Shown here piece by piece: positions 44,624-56,072 of a DNA stretch of 64,000 nucleotides. The notes beneath the pieces are model-generated. The model ran no database searches. It worked only from the letters and a program-made list of their open reading frames with translations, and had not been told where the DNA came from. The stretch's first letter is position 1. Each line of letters starts with the position of its first letter. Source of the DNA: Ottelia alismoides (Eukaryota; Streptophyta; Magnoliopsida; Alismatales; Hydrocharitaceae); the NCBI GenBank assembly GCA_037367405.1, contig JAZKJV010000297.1:1-64000 (forward strand), read 5' to 3'. Made by a program: the position numbers and the translations under genes.

Positions 44624-47129
44624 TGAAGGCTAGTGTTTAGGCCTTTGCGCATCATGGAAGCGTGTAGGTCGCATCATATACGACCTAGGGAAACTAGTCA
44701 CACTAGTTACGCCAAGCAGTGAAAATTACTTTTTTTTAAATAGATGAAATCACATGATTCGTAAACACTTCTCAAATGATTTCATCAAAAACACAATCAA
44801 CTACAAGGATTACCTCTTGAAGTGCGTTTGTGATTGTGTCTCTATACAAAGAGACCTCTTATCTCAAATCTAATCCAATGAAGGTCGCACTTGCAGGGTG
44901 CGTGGATGAGACGTATGCTTCCCACAATCCAAGTTTATGATCTTAGAGAGGAGTCTCCTGCTTCCAACAAAATCTAATGGCTTCTTCACGAGCAAGAAGC
45001 CCTAAAGATGGAAATTCATGAGTAGTCGATCCGACAGCACAACGGTGTCACGATGACTGTGATTCTCTCTAGGACAACAATGTAGACGACCACGTTGTTG
45101 AGACATAGAGTTGGCGTATGTGAGAAATATGGAGAGAGAGAGAGAGAGAGTTATTATTGCAATTCATCTAGTAGAAAAGTCTAGGGCTAACCTCTTTTTT
45201 ACTAAATTGGATGTCCATGGATCTTAATCAGTGTACTCATGAATCAGATGGTTTAGATTGATTTGTGCTTTCAATCAATAGATATGGTTTTGTTGCATAA
45301 ACTTGCAAAAATTTGTTAGTTTAAAATAAATAAAATATGATGCAAATATTTTACAAAACACTAGATTTAATTCAAGTCAATCTCATGGGGATTTAAAGGG
45401 AAGCAGAGGATCCTCTTTAAGGGAAATATGGTCCTCTTTTTTCCTTAATTGAGATATCTCATATCTATCCAAAATCCCATACGTGCAAAAATAATTGTTG
45501 AATAATTATTCACAAAAATAATTCTAAATTTTTTTTGATAATTTCAAGTGACAATTTTGAATCATATTCATACATCCAATATAAAATGTAATTTGTATTT
45601 TGAGTTAATTGTTTAATGTAAATCCAATTCACATCAACATTTAATTCATTAATACTATTATGAATTAGCTCTTTAAAATATATTATATATCACATTTATA
45701 ATTATAATATACATGATTAATATGGATAATGATATCCACATTATTCATATTCTTGATGATTATATCATATTAAAGTATCTTGTATCACCATTCTCATGTA
45801 TCTAAATATTATGAATCATATATATGTTATTAATGATAATTAAATCATATTTAATTATCAATTTCCCAATGTTCAAATATATTATTCAACAATGGAATTA
45901 TTCTTTAACGCTTTCGAGAATAATGTGATGTCTCTTCTGATACTTGGATATAAGGATAGGGCGATTGTACATTCCATGTATAGTGACTTGGATGTTTAGA
46001 TCATATCTCAAATCCAGATTTCAGAGACATCTCAAAGATGTTATATTAAATCAAAGATGTAAATCTCATGTTCTCATTGAATCTAAATCGTATTAAGGTC
46101 AATGTTCAACATTTGGACTAAGATCATAATACTTCTCTTTTGAGAGGAGTCATTAAAATCCAAACATGTTTCATCACTCCCTCAAAATGGAATTGTCAGG
46201 GTTATACAATCATTTACGACTCCCATCACCCTCGAATATTCCTAATACCCATACATCCTGCACATTGTAAGACCTTAAATTAACCTTAAGTTTTAGATCT
46301 ATTTTAGACCATCTTCTTTAGGGTTTTATCATTAAGTTTCTCAATTAATCATTATGAGTTGCTATTGATCATATACTTTCCAAAATCATATATCATACCT
46401 ATATATTGATCATATACTTTAAAAAATAATATATATTACCTACAAATTCAATGAAGATGTGTATACAAGAAGATTGTGCACGAAATTTGATCACTATATC
46501 TCATGAGTAGGCTCATGTCTTCCAATTCAGTAATGAACCTATATGATCCATTTGAGAGATCATATTACTCATATACCCTTGTATGCACACCAACTCATCG
46601 ATGTGTAGACGTTTTATAGGTCAACAACCTATTGATCTGCCAAATGTACATACTCAGACATATAGTAACACATTTGTATCTAGTCAGAGGATGTGTGCCT
46701 ATATCGTGACACTATACGACATAGGTCTTGGTTATCTCAATCTCGTTAAGTCAACTCTTTGACCTAATTTATCTAACACCTCTGAATCTCTATTCCTATG
46801 CAGAGGACATGCATCAAAAGGTCGGTCAAATATCAACCTTTAGAGAATAATTGCCATCTTCTTCTCAGGTTGGAGATCCTTTCTAAAGAAATATTTGATG
46901 GTGCTTGTTGAGTCCTTAATCTAACTCTTTAGATATCATCCAAGCATTAGCCTTTATGATTCAACATTTGAATCAGCAGTTGTATTCTCATTAAGTTGGC
47001 CCTGGTACATAACCCTACTTGTACTAAGGGACCTATTATGAAAATTAGTTATTCTTCATTTCAAATTAAGGAGTGAATCAGAAAAACATTTACTGCATAA
47101 TGTTTCACGATTGGCTCACATGTTCAACA
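44624..47129 (-). repeat. Copia-1 3' LTR
   Basis: A 2506-bp LTR; on the - strand it starts TGTTGAACATG at 47129 and ends near CTAGCCTTCA at 44624. It shares with the 5' LTR features not found in the solo copies: GCGCATCA.GGAAGCGTGTAGGT, a GA run (45132-45150) and AAAGGGAAG/AAAGGAAAG next to the palindrome block. The TATA region is degraded (AGTAAAAAAGAGG). It has a perfect 12-bp palindrome AGAGGATCCTCT at 45405-45416. Confidence 0.9.
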
Positions 47130-47144
47130 ATATTGCACTAGCCC
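47130..47144 (-). other. polypurine tract, Copia-1
   Basis: On the - strand GGGCTAGTGCAATAT directly precedes the LTR start TGTTGAAC; the equivalent at 41359 reads TAGTGGGATAT. Confidence 0.75.
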
Positions 47145-48830
47145 AAATAGTCATTTATTGGGCGTGTCTAAATCCACACTCATGTGCTAATCATAATTTA
47201 TTTAGAAAAATATCTTCGTAGCCTGACTAGTCACTCTGTTTCCGAGAGACTATGCCATATCCTTTTACAGACTTGCATATCCCCTAGTAATAGTGCTCGC
47301 ATCCAATGCAAACATTGCTTTTTATACAACCAATACACAATCTTGTAAAAGTAGTTATTGTGCCATTATCACTATAACTCAATAATTATTATAACCAGTA
47401 AATAATATCCTTATGCATGGATATCTCTATCTCCTTAGACTAAGACATATTCTTATGTCTGGTAAGGTATCTGTAGGTATGGCATTTTAGATCACTATCT
47501 ATAAGGCCTTAATTTCTTAAAGAAAATACTTTGAGATCACTATCTCAAAAAAACTTGTACCTTTGGATATTCTAATTGCTAAAATTTAGCGTTTTATATT
47601 TATAGTAGGATTGGTATCATTTTACTACTCCCGCTGCTTGGCAGGCATCTGGCCTTTGTACTCTGAACTTCCCATAGTTGATGCAGTAGGGCATGTAGCT
47701 TTGGCATTCATATCCTCACCTCTTTGAAGTGGAATACTTTTAGATACAGTATGTTATCTTAAGGGAAAGAAGCTTTCCTTCGAGTTGTGCAAAAATGGAA
47801 TATGTTCACGGTGTACCACGAATTGATGGTCGCAATGCCCTCTTCTCTTTTCTTTTGAACAACTTCAGAACAAAGATATAAGATGCATCCTTGAGATCTT
47901 TTATCTCCATGTATGGAATAACCAGATCATAAAACACTTATTATCATCCTTATATCATACCAAATGTATAGGTTTTTATGTACTTTATTACAATGAACAC
48001 AATGGCATTCCCACTAAGCTTCACACGATTCATCAAGATTTTTACTGAAATCAAACCTTTATAATTTCATCAAATCCGATGTTCCAAATACAAGAAGCTT
48101 ATTTGAGTCCATATATAGAGTTTCTTAGCTTTCACACCTTTCATACTTCAACCACAAAGCCATGGTCTACTTCATATTAATATCCTCATTGTGATATTCT
48201 TTGAGGAATGCAATCTTGATTTCCATCTTCTAGATGTCAAAGTCAAGTGGGGTAGCTACAGTTAGAAATATTCTGATGGGTTTAAGCATGGTTACTACAA
48301 AGTAAGTCTCATCGCAAGTGATCTCTTCTTTCTATGTGTAGCTCTTGTCTATAAGTTGTGCTTAGAAGGTCTCTACATTTTCATCAGGTTCCCTTTTTCT
48401 CATGAAGATAAGAAAACCATTTAAGCCTAATGGGTCTAACAACTACAAGTGGATCCTCGAGGGTCCCTACACAACACTTGTGCATGAAATATACTTTAGA
48501 CTTTATTTCTAACATCCATCTTTCTATGTCATGATTTACATAAGCTTCATCATATGAAGCTCGATCAATGTCATATTTCTCTAATACATGGAATCCATAC
48601 CTTCTAGGTGGCCTTACCCCCGAAACTAATTCGAAGAGGTATGAGTGTTTCATCTTTTATTATTCGTTTAGTTTATGACTTTAGGGGCCTCATTATCCTC
48701 TTAGGATTTAAAAAGTCTCTTTCCTTCATTCCTATCTCGATTCTCAAGAAAATCATCCTTTTAAAATCATATTCTTTGAGATGAAATATTTTAAGAATCT
48801 CAAGGTCATAAAATAGGTATTCAATACCAT
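47145..48830 (-). pseudogene. pol: Copia-1 reverse transcriptase/RNase H region
   Basis: RT of a copia element. 48384-48653 reads PPRRYGFHVLEKYDIDRASY, DIERWMLEIKSKVYFM and VVVRPIRLKWFSYLHEK, the segment that opens copia RT. Then REPDENVETF, EEITCDETYFVVTMLKPIR and KMEIKIAFLKEYHNED follow in broken frames (about 48190-48400). LSGNAIVFIV (about 48020) is followed by IKYIKT where YVDD belongs, so the catalytic Asp pair is lost. The RT end (SKESFLP-like, about 47770) and the RNase H part down to about 47200 are barely readable. Confidence 0.8.
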
Positions 48831-49387
48831 CCTTTATTTTTCTAATGAAGTATTACTCTCAAGTGCAAGATTCTAGATTTCTTACCTCCATGTTACAACA
48901 TGGACCAAGCAACCATTAAATACTCCACTGTTTAACACAAATCTTGGTTCCAAACCTTATCTCAAGAGGAATTTTTTTGGGTTCATATTTGCATGGAATC
49001 TTCTTGAGGATATATGTTGTTATCTCTACTACATATATGCTTGGAAACTAAGAGGTAATTATGCTAAGTGTCATCATTGAATAGATCATGTCTAACATGA
49101 TCTAATATCATATCTTTACAACTCCATTGAGCCGAGATGTATTAGGAGGAGTGAGTCGAGAATGATATTCCTTTCTGTATAAGCTATTCCTTGAATTCAT
49201 GAAATAGGTACTGGCAACCTTGGTTAGATCAAATCATTTCATCTTCCTTCCAACTTTGATTCTCAAAAAAATTATGAAATATTTGAACATGTCAAAGTTT
49301 TCTAATGGTTTAAGGAAGAAATCTCATACCGTGAATAATCATTAGTGTATATCATATATCATTAATGTTCATTATGATACAGAGGGT
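48831..49387 (-). pseudogene. pol: Copia-1 integrase, C-terminal piece
   Basis: Frames read on the - strand: NDYSRYEISSL (about 49320; the catalytic Asp of DDYSRY is kept), SRLTPPNTSRLNGVVK (about 49150, the segment leading to the catalytic Glu, which is not preserved) and LEITTYILKKIPCKYEPKKF (about 49000). These are copia integrase core landmarks. The piece ends at the AGGGT duplication (49383-49387) of the solo LTR. Confidence 0.8.
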
Positions 49388-52300
49388 TGATGAATCCATG
49401 ATTCGTTACATTCTGTCTGCATTTTGTTTTAAAACACTTAACAAATACATGTAAATATCCATTAATTTCCATCTTTTATCAACATTACATTCATGGATAA
49501 AAAATGCATATTTATGCATTAAAACATATGTAAGTAAATAAAAGAATAAAAATAAATAAATAAAACAAAGGCAGATTATAAATATATATATATATAAAAT
49601 GTGCAATACGACTTATATAATATAAATATAGCTGCAAGATATATTTATATAACCTAACCCCACAAGACCAAGTCAGCATGGATTGGTCGACAAACAAATA
49701 AATAGGGGTAGATAAGGAAGAAAATCATAAAAAGAATTACGTATTCACTTCACACATTATTCATTATTTATCAAGTATATATCAAAACTTTAAAGATTAT
49801 TAATTAGTTCATGTGTACATATTTTTTCTTTAAACTCTTTTTCTATTTATTTCTAAAATTTTAGATAATTATCAAAATAAGTAAAAAATATTATCTTGTA
49901 TATATGCCAAGAAATCCAAATTTCAATTTGTCAATTTCTCAACTTCCTTACACCATAACTTTCTCACATGAACTCATAAAATAATATCCTTTAATTAATG
50001 AATGAGATTTCACTAAAATCAGAGTTCGTATGTAAAAAAGTCGGTTTTGGGACCTAATGACAACTGAGTTTCTAGGCTATTTATTTTATTTATAGCACAT
50101 TATCTATAATATTGATTTTATCATTTTTAATCATTTTCTCGACCTTGTATTTTAACCATGCTTAATTTCATAATTTTTTATACTATTTAATATTTTACAT
50201 AAATCAAATACCTAATTTATAGATGAATTTGACATGTAGAGTATAAATCTATACTTATTAGTATATTTTATATAATTTATTAAAATATGGAAAAAATCAC
50301 ATAAACCATATTATAATCCTATTAATTAATAAAATATAAAATTAATATGTTATGTATTAATTTATTAAATTAAAATAAAAACCCTATTTAATAATTAATT
50401 ATATACCGATTTAATAATAGTATATTTATATTTCATAAAATATATATTGTTTATAAAAATAAATTTATTTTTACCAGACAAACCCTATAAACTTTTTAAA
50501 TTACCTTTACAACAATTTGCACGATGTAATTACCCAATCAACCCTGTAAATAACCCCAAAAACCCCCAGTGGCTTCAAACAGATTACCCAGAAGTTTCAT
50601 GGGGTAAGAGTTGGCATGTTACAGGGTCAAGGTAGAATTAGGTTGTTTCAAAGGTCGTGGAGATAATTGGCAAAGTTTATAAGGTCTGCTGGGTAAAAAT
50701 CCAAAAAGTGAGTTATATCATAATTTAGGTAATTTAATTATTTATATTTTCCTTTTTTTAAACCTATCTAAAATAATTCCATTTATTAATTATTATATAA
50801 TATATACTATTGTTAATTTTCAGACCTACCAGGTGTTGACACGTGTCTGCACCTTGAGCCTTCTTCTTCAAGAAGAGGTTGTTGGTGTTTGTTCCAACAG
50901 TCCTTCTTCACCTATTTTTCTCGCAGCCATTTTAACACCTTCACCCGATCTCAACCATCCAATTATTACACCTAACCACCCTTACTCACGACTGATTTTT
51001 AATCATCACCTAAGTCTCACCAATCTTCCTCTAAATATCCCCAAAATTCATTCATTCTAACCTAAATTTTCCTAACTACCAGATCCAGTAGTTGACGACC
51101 ACCTTCTCCATTGTGCCTAGATCACCTCCGGATGTGATAGAGCCTCTTCATCACCTTGCATAGCAGGAGGGTGATCGGAGGATGGTTCTAGGGTGTCCAA
51201 CCACCTTGTATTAATTCCTCGCACGCTTTCAGCTCCAGAATAGATTGACCATCGATCTATCATCTGAAGGTAATATACCTTCCCCAGTACCAGGTCAACC
51301 ACCTTCATTTCCCTTCGATTTCTCGAACCATATGTGAACTGCAATTTCATTTTAACATGTGGTCGATCCTTTAAGAAAAGAACATCTACTTCTATATTGC
51401 AGGTACTCATGAACATCTTGAGGACTAATATGTCATTTGGAGCCTTATCGACATCGCGAATCATCCAGAGGAGCATCGTCAATCCCTGGAACTCCAAACC
51501 CTGACAACAAATACCTTCATCGACTCCAAGCTGCTTCACCACCGTCTTCGAGCATCCCCCCACCACAGGAAAGCTCAAAGGGGGTAGGCAAGTCCCTTTT
51601 AGCTCTGCAGGAGGGTCATGCCACTATCATAACTTCTGAAAATCGAACTGAGGAGGAGATCTGCCATCGCCTACAAAGAATTTGGGGAAGAACGAGCAAG
51701 AACACGTGACACACAGGCACATGCACGTGTCTCCATCCAATGGCCTAGATCCATGTTCACCTTCTAATCTTGACTGACTAACTCAATACAGTGGAGAATT
51801 TATATAAGAGTCCCTCGTGCTTTCTGAATTCAAGATCCTCCATAAACTTTTCTAGAATTTACATTTAGATTCGCATATGGAGATCTAAATTTAAGAAAAT
51901 TTATTTTATTTATGTTTCAGTCCTTGAAGAAGGACCAACTATAGAACATTTTGTTTATTTTGTTTCCAGATATACCCTTGATCTATTGATTCCTACGGAT
52001 TGGATCAAAAAAATTCTGGAATGGGGTATTCAACTCTAGAGATGAATCGAGAAAGAAATCTTTATTGATTCTACCCCCTCTTTTTTATGAAGAGAATGAA
52101 TTCTTTTATCGAGGGATCAGAAAAAAAATTGGTTCGGATCCACTGCAGGAATGATTTGGAAGATCCAAAACTAAAAATAGTGTTATTTTCTAGCAACAAT
52201 ATAATGGAGGCAGTCAATTGGACCTTATTTTCCAATGATTTTTCTAAGGTAGTCAGATATCATCTCTAGCATTGATTTGAGATGATTTCCAAAGGTATTC

Positions 52301-52823
52301 ATCATTATAATCATCATTTAGATTTGTTGAAGTTCGTCTCCATTTTGAGTTTTGTAAGAGTTTTCTCGTCGTGTCAATTACTCAGACACTTCGTGGATCT
52401 ACTACGTAGTATCATTATACATAATTCTACAATATTATACTATGTTGTAGATCTCCATTGTTTTGAAAAATATCACTTTGAAAAATAAATAAAAATTAGA
52501 AAATTAAAAATCAAATGGAAATAACAAAAACTAAAACAGATAAAAAGAGTTTCTCTCTTTCTATGAGAAGAAATTATAAATCACAAAAATATCTTTTTTT
52601 CTCAAAAATCTAGGTGTTGCTATTCTGATTCCTCGAGTTCGACCTAGGGAAACTTACCTAGATAAATAAAATAGTGTAGATAAATAGGAGAGAGCAACTT
52701 TCAATCACTTCTCTCTCTCTCTTCTGTTTTTGTCAATTTTTGTTTGATCAATGGGAGTTTTATTTTGAGCGATTCCTCTACACCTACACCACCTTTTTAC
52801 CACTCGTAAAACCCTCATCACCA
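49388..52823 (+). repeat. gypsy-type solo LTR with TSD AGGGT
   Basis: A 3436-bp LTR starting TGATGAATCCATGATTC (as in Athila-A: TGATGAGTCCATGATTC) and ending CTCATCACCA, flanked by AGGGT at 49383-49387 and 52824-52828. Integrase reading resumes across it: HTD.CGP-like LIHIDVCQPL on the right, NDYSRYE on the left. It is A/T-rich from 49390 to 50800, then GC-rich (50820-51780), with a TATATAAG box at 51801-51808. A run of ACCCTATAAAC/AACCCTGTAAAT phrases lies near 50480-50550. Frames such as 51117-51578 are not supported as genes. Confidence 0.95.
51801..51808 (+). promoter_or_regulatory. TATA box of gypsy-type solo LTR
   Basis: TATATAAG in GGAGAATTTATATAAGAGTCCC, 1.0 kb before the LTR end and right after the GC-rich block; a good match to a plant TATA box in LTR promoter position. 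Confidence 0.6.
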
Positions 52824-53390
52824 AGGGTTGACATACATCAATATGTATGAGGTCTTAAATACATCAACATCTTACACCGTTCCCAAAGAAGGGTGCATCA
52901 AACATTTTAACTTTGAATACAATACTCACAATTATGTAAGTTTGAACTTTTATATAATTTAAAGTTCCATCTCTTGCTTATCTATTGATCCTATCAATAG
53001 ACATATGTCCAAGGCTTTATGTCAGATCAATGTCAAGTGATCTTCACCCACCCATTGATCTTTCAGGGTTTAAATTTTCAGAATTAGAAATGTTAGTGAA
53101 CCATAAAATTAACATTGTAATTTAGTAGAATCCTCTAGATATTAGATTACTATCTAGAATATATACATCATAACTCTTTATGATAGGTCTATTTCAGAAT
53201 GTATGTCCATTTCTAACAAGTTTAAAAATAAACAATGAATGTATTCTAAATCTAGGTCATAAAGTCACTCTCTAAGACTGATGGCTCTCCCACTGAAAAT
53301 ATATAGTCTTTCTACCCAATGGAGATTTTTGCAACAATTGCATCTACACCAATGTGGATGACTATTAAACCTTAAGATCAACTTTTCTAG
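52824..53390 (-). pseudogene. pol: Copia-1 zinc knuckle, protease and GAG-pre-integrase
   Basis: On the - strand SLGHMSIDRINR (about 53005) then ARDGTLNYI is the GAG-pre-integrase segment, and DLIHIDVCQPL (about 52840) is the lead into integrase. Near 53330 CNCCKNLHWVER sits in the place of the CCHC knuckle, with the last Cys not visible. Between them the protease region has many stops and no readable DTG/DSG motif. Confidence 0.7.
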
Positions 53391-54390
53391 TCTTCTAAAA
53401 CATATGAAACCAATTACAATTGTCGTTATAATAAGGAGATACGATTATCAAACTTTTAATCTTATCTAATAAATAAGTCAATTTCAACGATGATAAGTAG
53501 ACGTAGAATATCCTGATGCACTATCTGGGTCCTTCTCTACGGATCTTAGATAGTCTAGATAGTCATACTATCAATACATCAGCTTGTTGCAGTATTGACA
53601 TTCATCCAAATCTTTGTATGTCATATGTATGGACGTTACAGAAGTACAGTTAATTCTTTGACTCTCCATCTTACATGGATCAGACCCATGCTTCCACTAC
53701 ACTTCCTTAACACTTAAACAACTACCACTTAAGACAAAGGATCTCTTAATATGAACATCTCCTCAAGGAACCTTAATATATGAGAGTATTTCAACATTTA
53801 TTCTTACTTCATCATATTCAAACAATACGAATAATACGATGCATCATGAAAGACTTGAGTATATATAGAAGAATGATGACATTCATCATATCCACACTCA
53901 TCTAAACTATAAAAAGGACTTTGGTAAGGGAGGTACTCAAACATTTTTGAGTACATCATCTATTATCGAGTCACCATTCTGCATAATTCAATGAACCATG
54001 TCATTCATGATTAAATGTTGAGGGAACATATGTTTGTGAAAACATCTTCTTCATTTTTTAAGAATGAACTTGAAAACTTGTGATCATCACCTACATCTTG
54101 CTTCCAAAGCTCAATCGATGAGAGATCATGACTTTAGAGACACACAAACCATAGGTTGTTATCCTATTGTCTCTTTATTTTTTCAATCCTCGTTATTATG
54201 AGGAAATTTGTACATTGCAACCACATACACTATGTGTCCAACTACAAGTACTACATCTTGATCATGGATCCAACCCATGATATTACACTAGTTATGATTG
54301 AGTATAGTTTTGACTGGATTTATAAAAGGATACCTAAAATAAGATAACTTTCATGAATATATATATATATATATATCTTTGATTAAGGTT
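53391..54390 (-). pseudogene. gag: Copia-1 gag, heavily decayed
   Basis: Placed by position between leader and zinc knuckle. One readable step, VLRKCSGSMGLIHVRW (about 53710), fits the V.RSLP.SW..M place of copia Gag. Otherwise stops occur every few codons. The frame 54156-54347 on + is antisense. An (AT)n run lies at 54359-54378. Confidence 0.5.
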
Positions 54391-56057
54391 ATTAATATTT
54401 TAAATCGAAGTTGTCTTGCCTTTTAAAACTCTGAAAGTACTTTCCCTTATGAAACTTCCAAAGAAAGAGATATACCTCTAACAAGATATGAATCTCCTTT
54501 TTACCTTTGTTACATTACAATGATATGAGAAAATGAAACTCGGATAAAAAGAAGTGGGAACTCATTCTGCCTTTAAAGTCCAACTTGCATTTCCCAATTC
54601 GATCTTTAATAGTTAAAACCACCACGCTTAAGGTGATGTTGACCTCTTGTTAATTGAATCATCCGTCAACAGTAATAGAAATGGCTATATGCAATCCAAT
54701 ATCACCTCAATAATATGGGGAACCAATATTAGGGTCACAACGCATGCGGCCTTACTCTTTCAAGAAGCACAGAGCCCTATCCACATGTGCTTGTATGCAG
54801 GAGCTATCACTTCAGATAGACATCTCCAACATACAATCCATGGCTACAGAACCTTTTGCCTTGATGGGAGACCACAGACATCATTTATATGATTCTCCAT
54901 ATCCCATTCAAATTTTAGTTAATCATTATGAATCATATTTAGTACGATTAATTCTTCCAAGAGAATTACATATCCATTCATTACGGAGTGTTAACTTTAA
55001 TTGGATCTAATTAATTTTATCATATTATATTAAACAAGAAACAAATTCAATAAGCCAACAAACCATTAGTGTTTTTATGATGTTACCATATAGTATAAGA
55101 TCTCAGAAGTACGTATTATTTTATATTCTAATAATTATAGTACAACTTGCCTTACTAATATTACTCTTTCCTCAAAAATAGATCCAACCAGTACATTCGA
55201 GTTATGTTGGGAGGGAGCATTTCCTTGACATGCAAGGCACTAATTAAGGAACCAAGATAGCATACCCAAACAAGACATGTTCACCATTCTGATTGAGAAC
55301 AACACAAATAATATCAATGTACTTGCAGTTTTATCGATCAACTTTGATGACCAGCATTATACTATGTAGTATTAATTCATAAATCTTAAGCATCTTAAAA
55401 CAATTTTGAGATACTAAATTTCTATTCATATCAAGCAACCGTGTTTTGCATGTAAAAGTTTACCTACAACTATTGTATGTTAAACTAGGAATTTTGTCAT
55501 GAAACATAAATTCAATATAAATCGATTTTTAATAAATTATTCTCATATATATTAAACATCAATTTAATCAAGGTAACATATTCGGCAAAAACCTTGATGA
55601 TCCAATCATCATCCGACCCATCTCCACTAAACATGGAATAGCTAGGGGAAATGGAGTCAGGATCACACGAAATTAATAGGTACATATTGTTGGTTTAATT
55701 CTCTACTTATATAAGGTATTTATTTTACATTTCATAACAGGGAAACATTAATTAAAAATAAAATTCTTACATATCTGTGAATACATGTAAAATTAATTTC
55801 ATCGCGAGAACCTTTTGAATTTTAATTCAAGCACTTTTAATGCCAACAATTGGCTATTGTTTTTGGGACATATTTAGACATTCTCAATTCATTTTATTAT
55901 CCAAAAAAGACGTCCAATAGTACATAAATATGGGATTTTCAATTTAGCGATGAGCAAATCGAAACGTGCATCATATGCACAAACCACGAGTCCCACACAA
56001 CCAATATGCAAAACTTTGTTCCCTAGGGTTTGGATCACATCCAAGACCTTTGAAAAA
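54390..56057 (-). other. Copia-1 leader region
   Basis: About 1.67 kb between primer site and gag. It aligns with 41765-43460 in inverted orientation, which shows that this long leader belongs to the family. No supported frame; 54647-54892 and 54744-55010 are + strand frames antisense to the element. Confidence 0.7.
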
Positions 56058-56070
56058 TGCTTTGATAGAA
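56058..56070 (-). other. primer binding site, tRNA-iMet type (Copia-1)
   Basis: On the - strand TTCTATCAAAGCA, two bases (AG) after the LTR end. It agrees with TGGTATCAGAGCA at 10 of 13 positions. It fixes 56073-58295 as the 5' LTR. Confidence 0.75.
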
Positions 56071-56072
56071 CT

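Noticed and set aside
51117..51709. 153-codon - strand and 90-codon + strand frames
   Set aside because: Inside the solo LTR 49388-52823, defined by its ends and target duplication; GC-rich block again, no recognisable domain. A search of the 153-residue product against plant proteins could overturn this.
54359..54378. (AT)n run as an origin or special element
   Set aside because: An ordinary dinucleotide microsatellite in decayed copia gag; similar short runs occur at 49583-49596.
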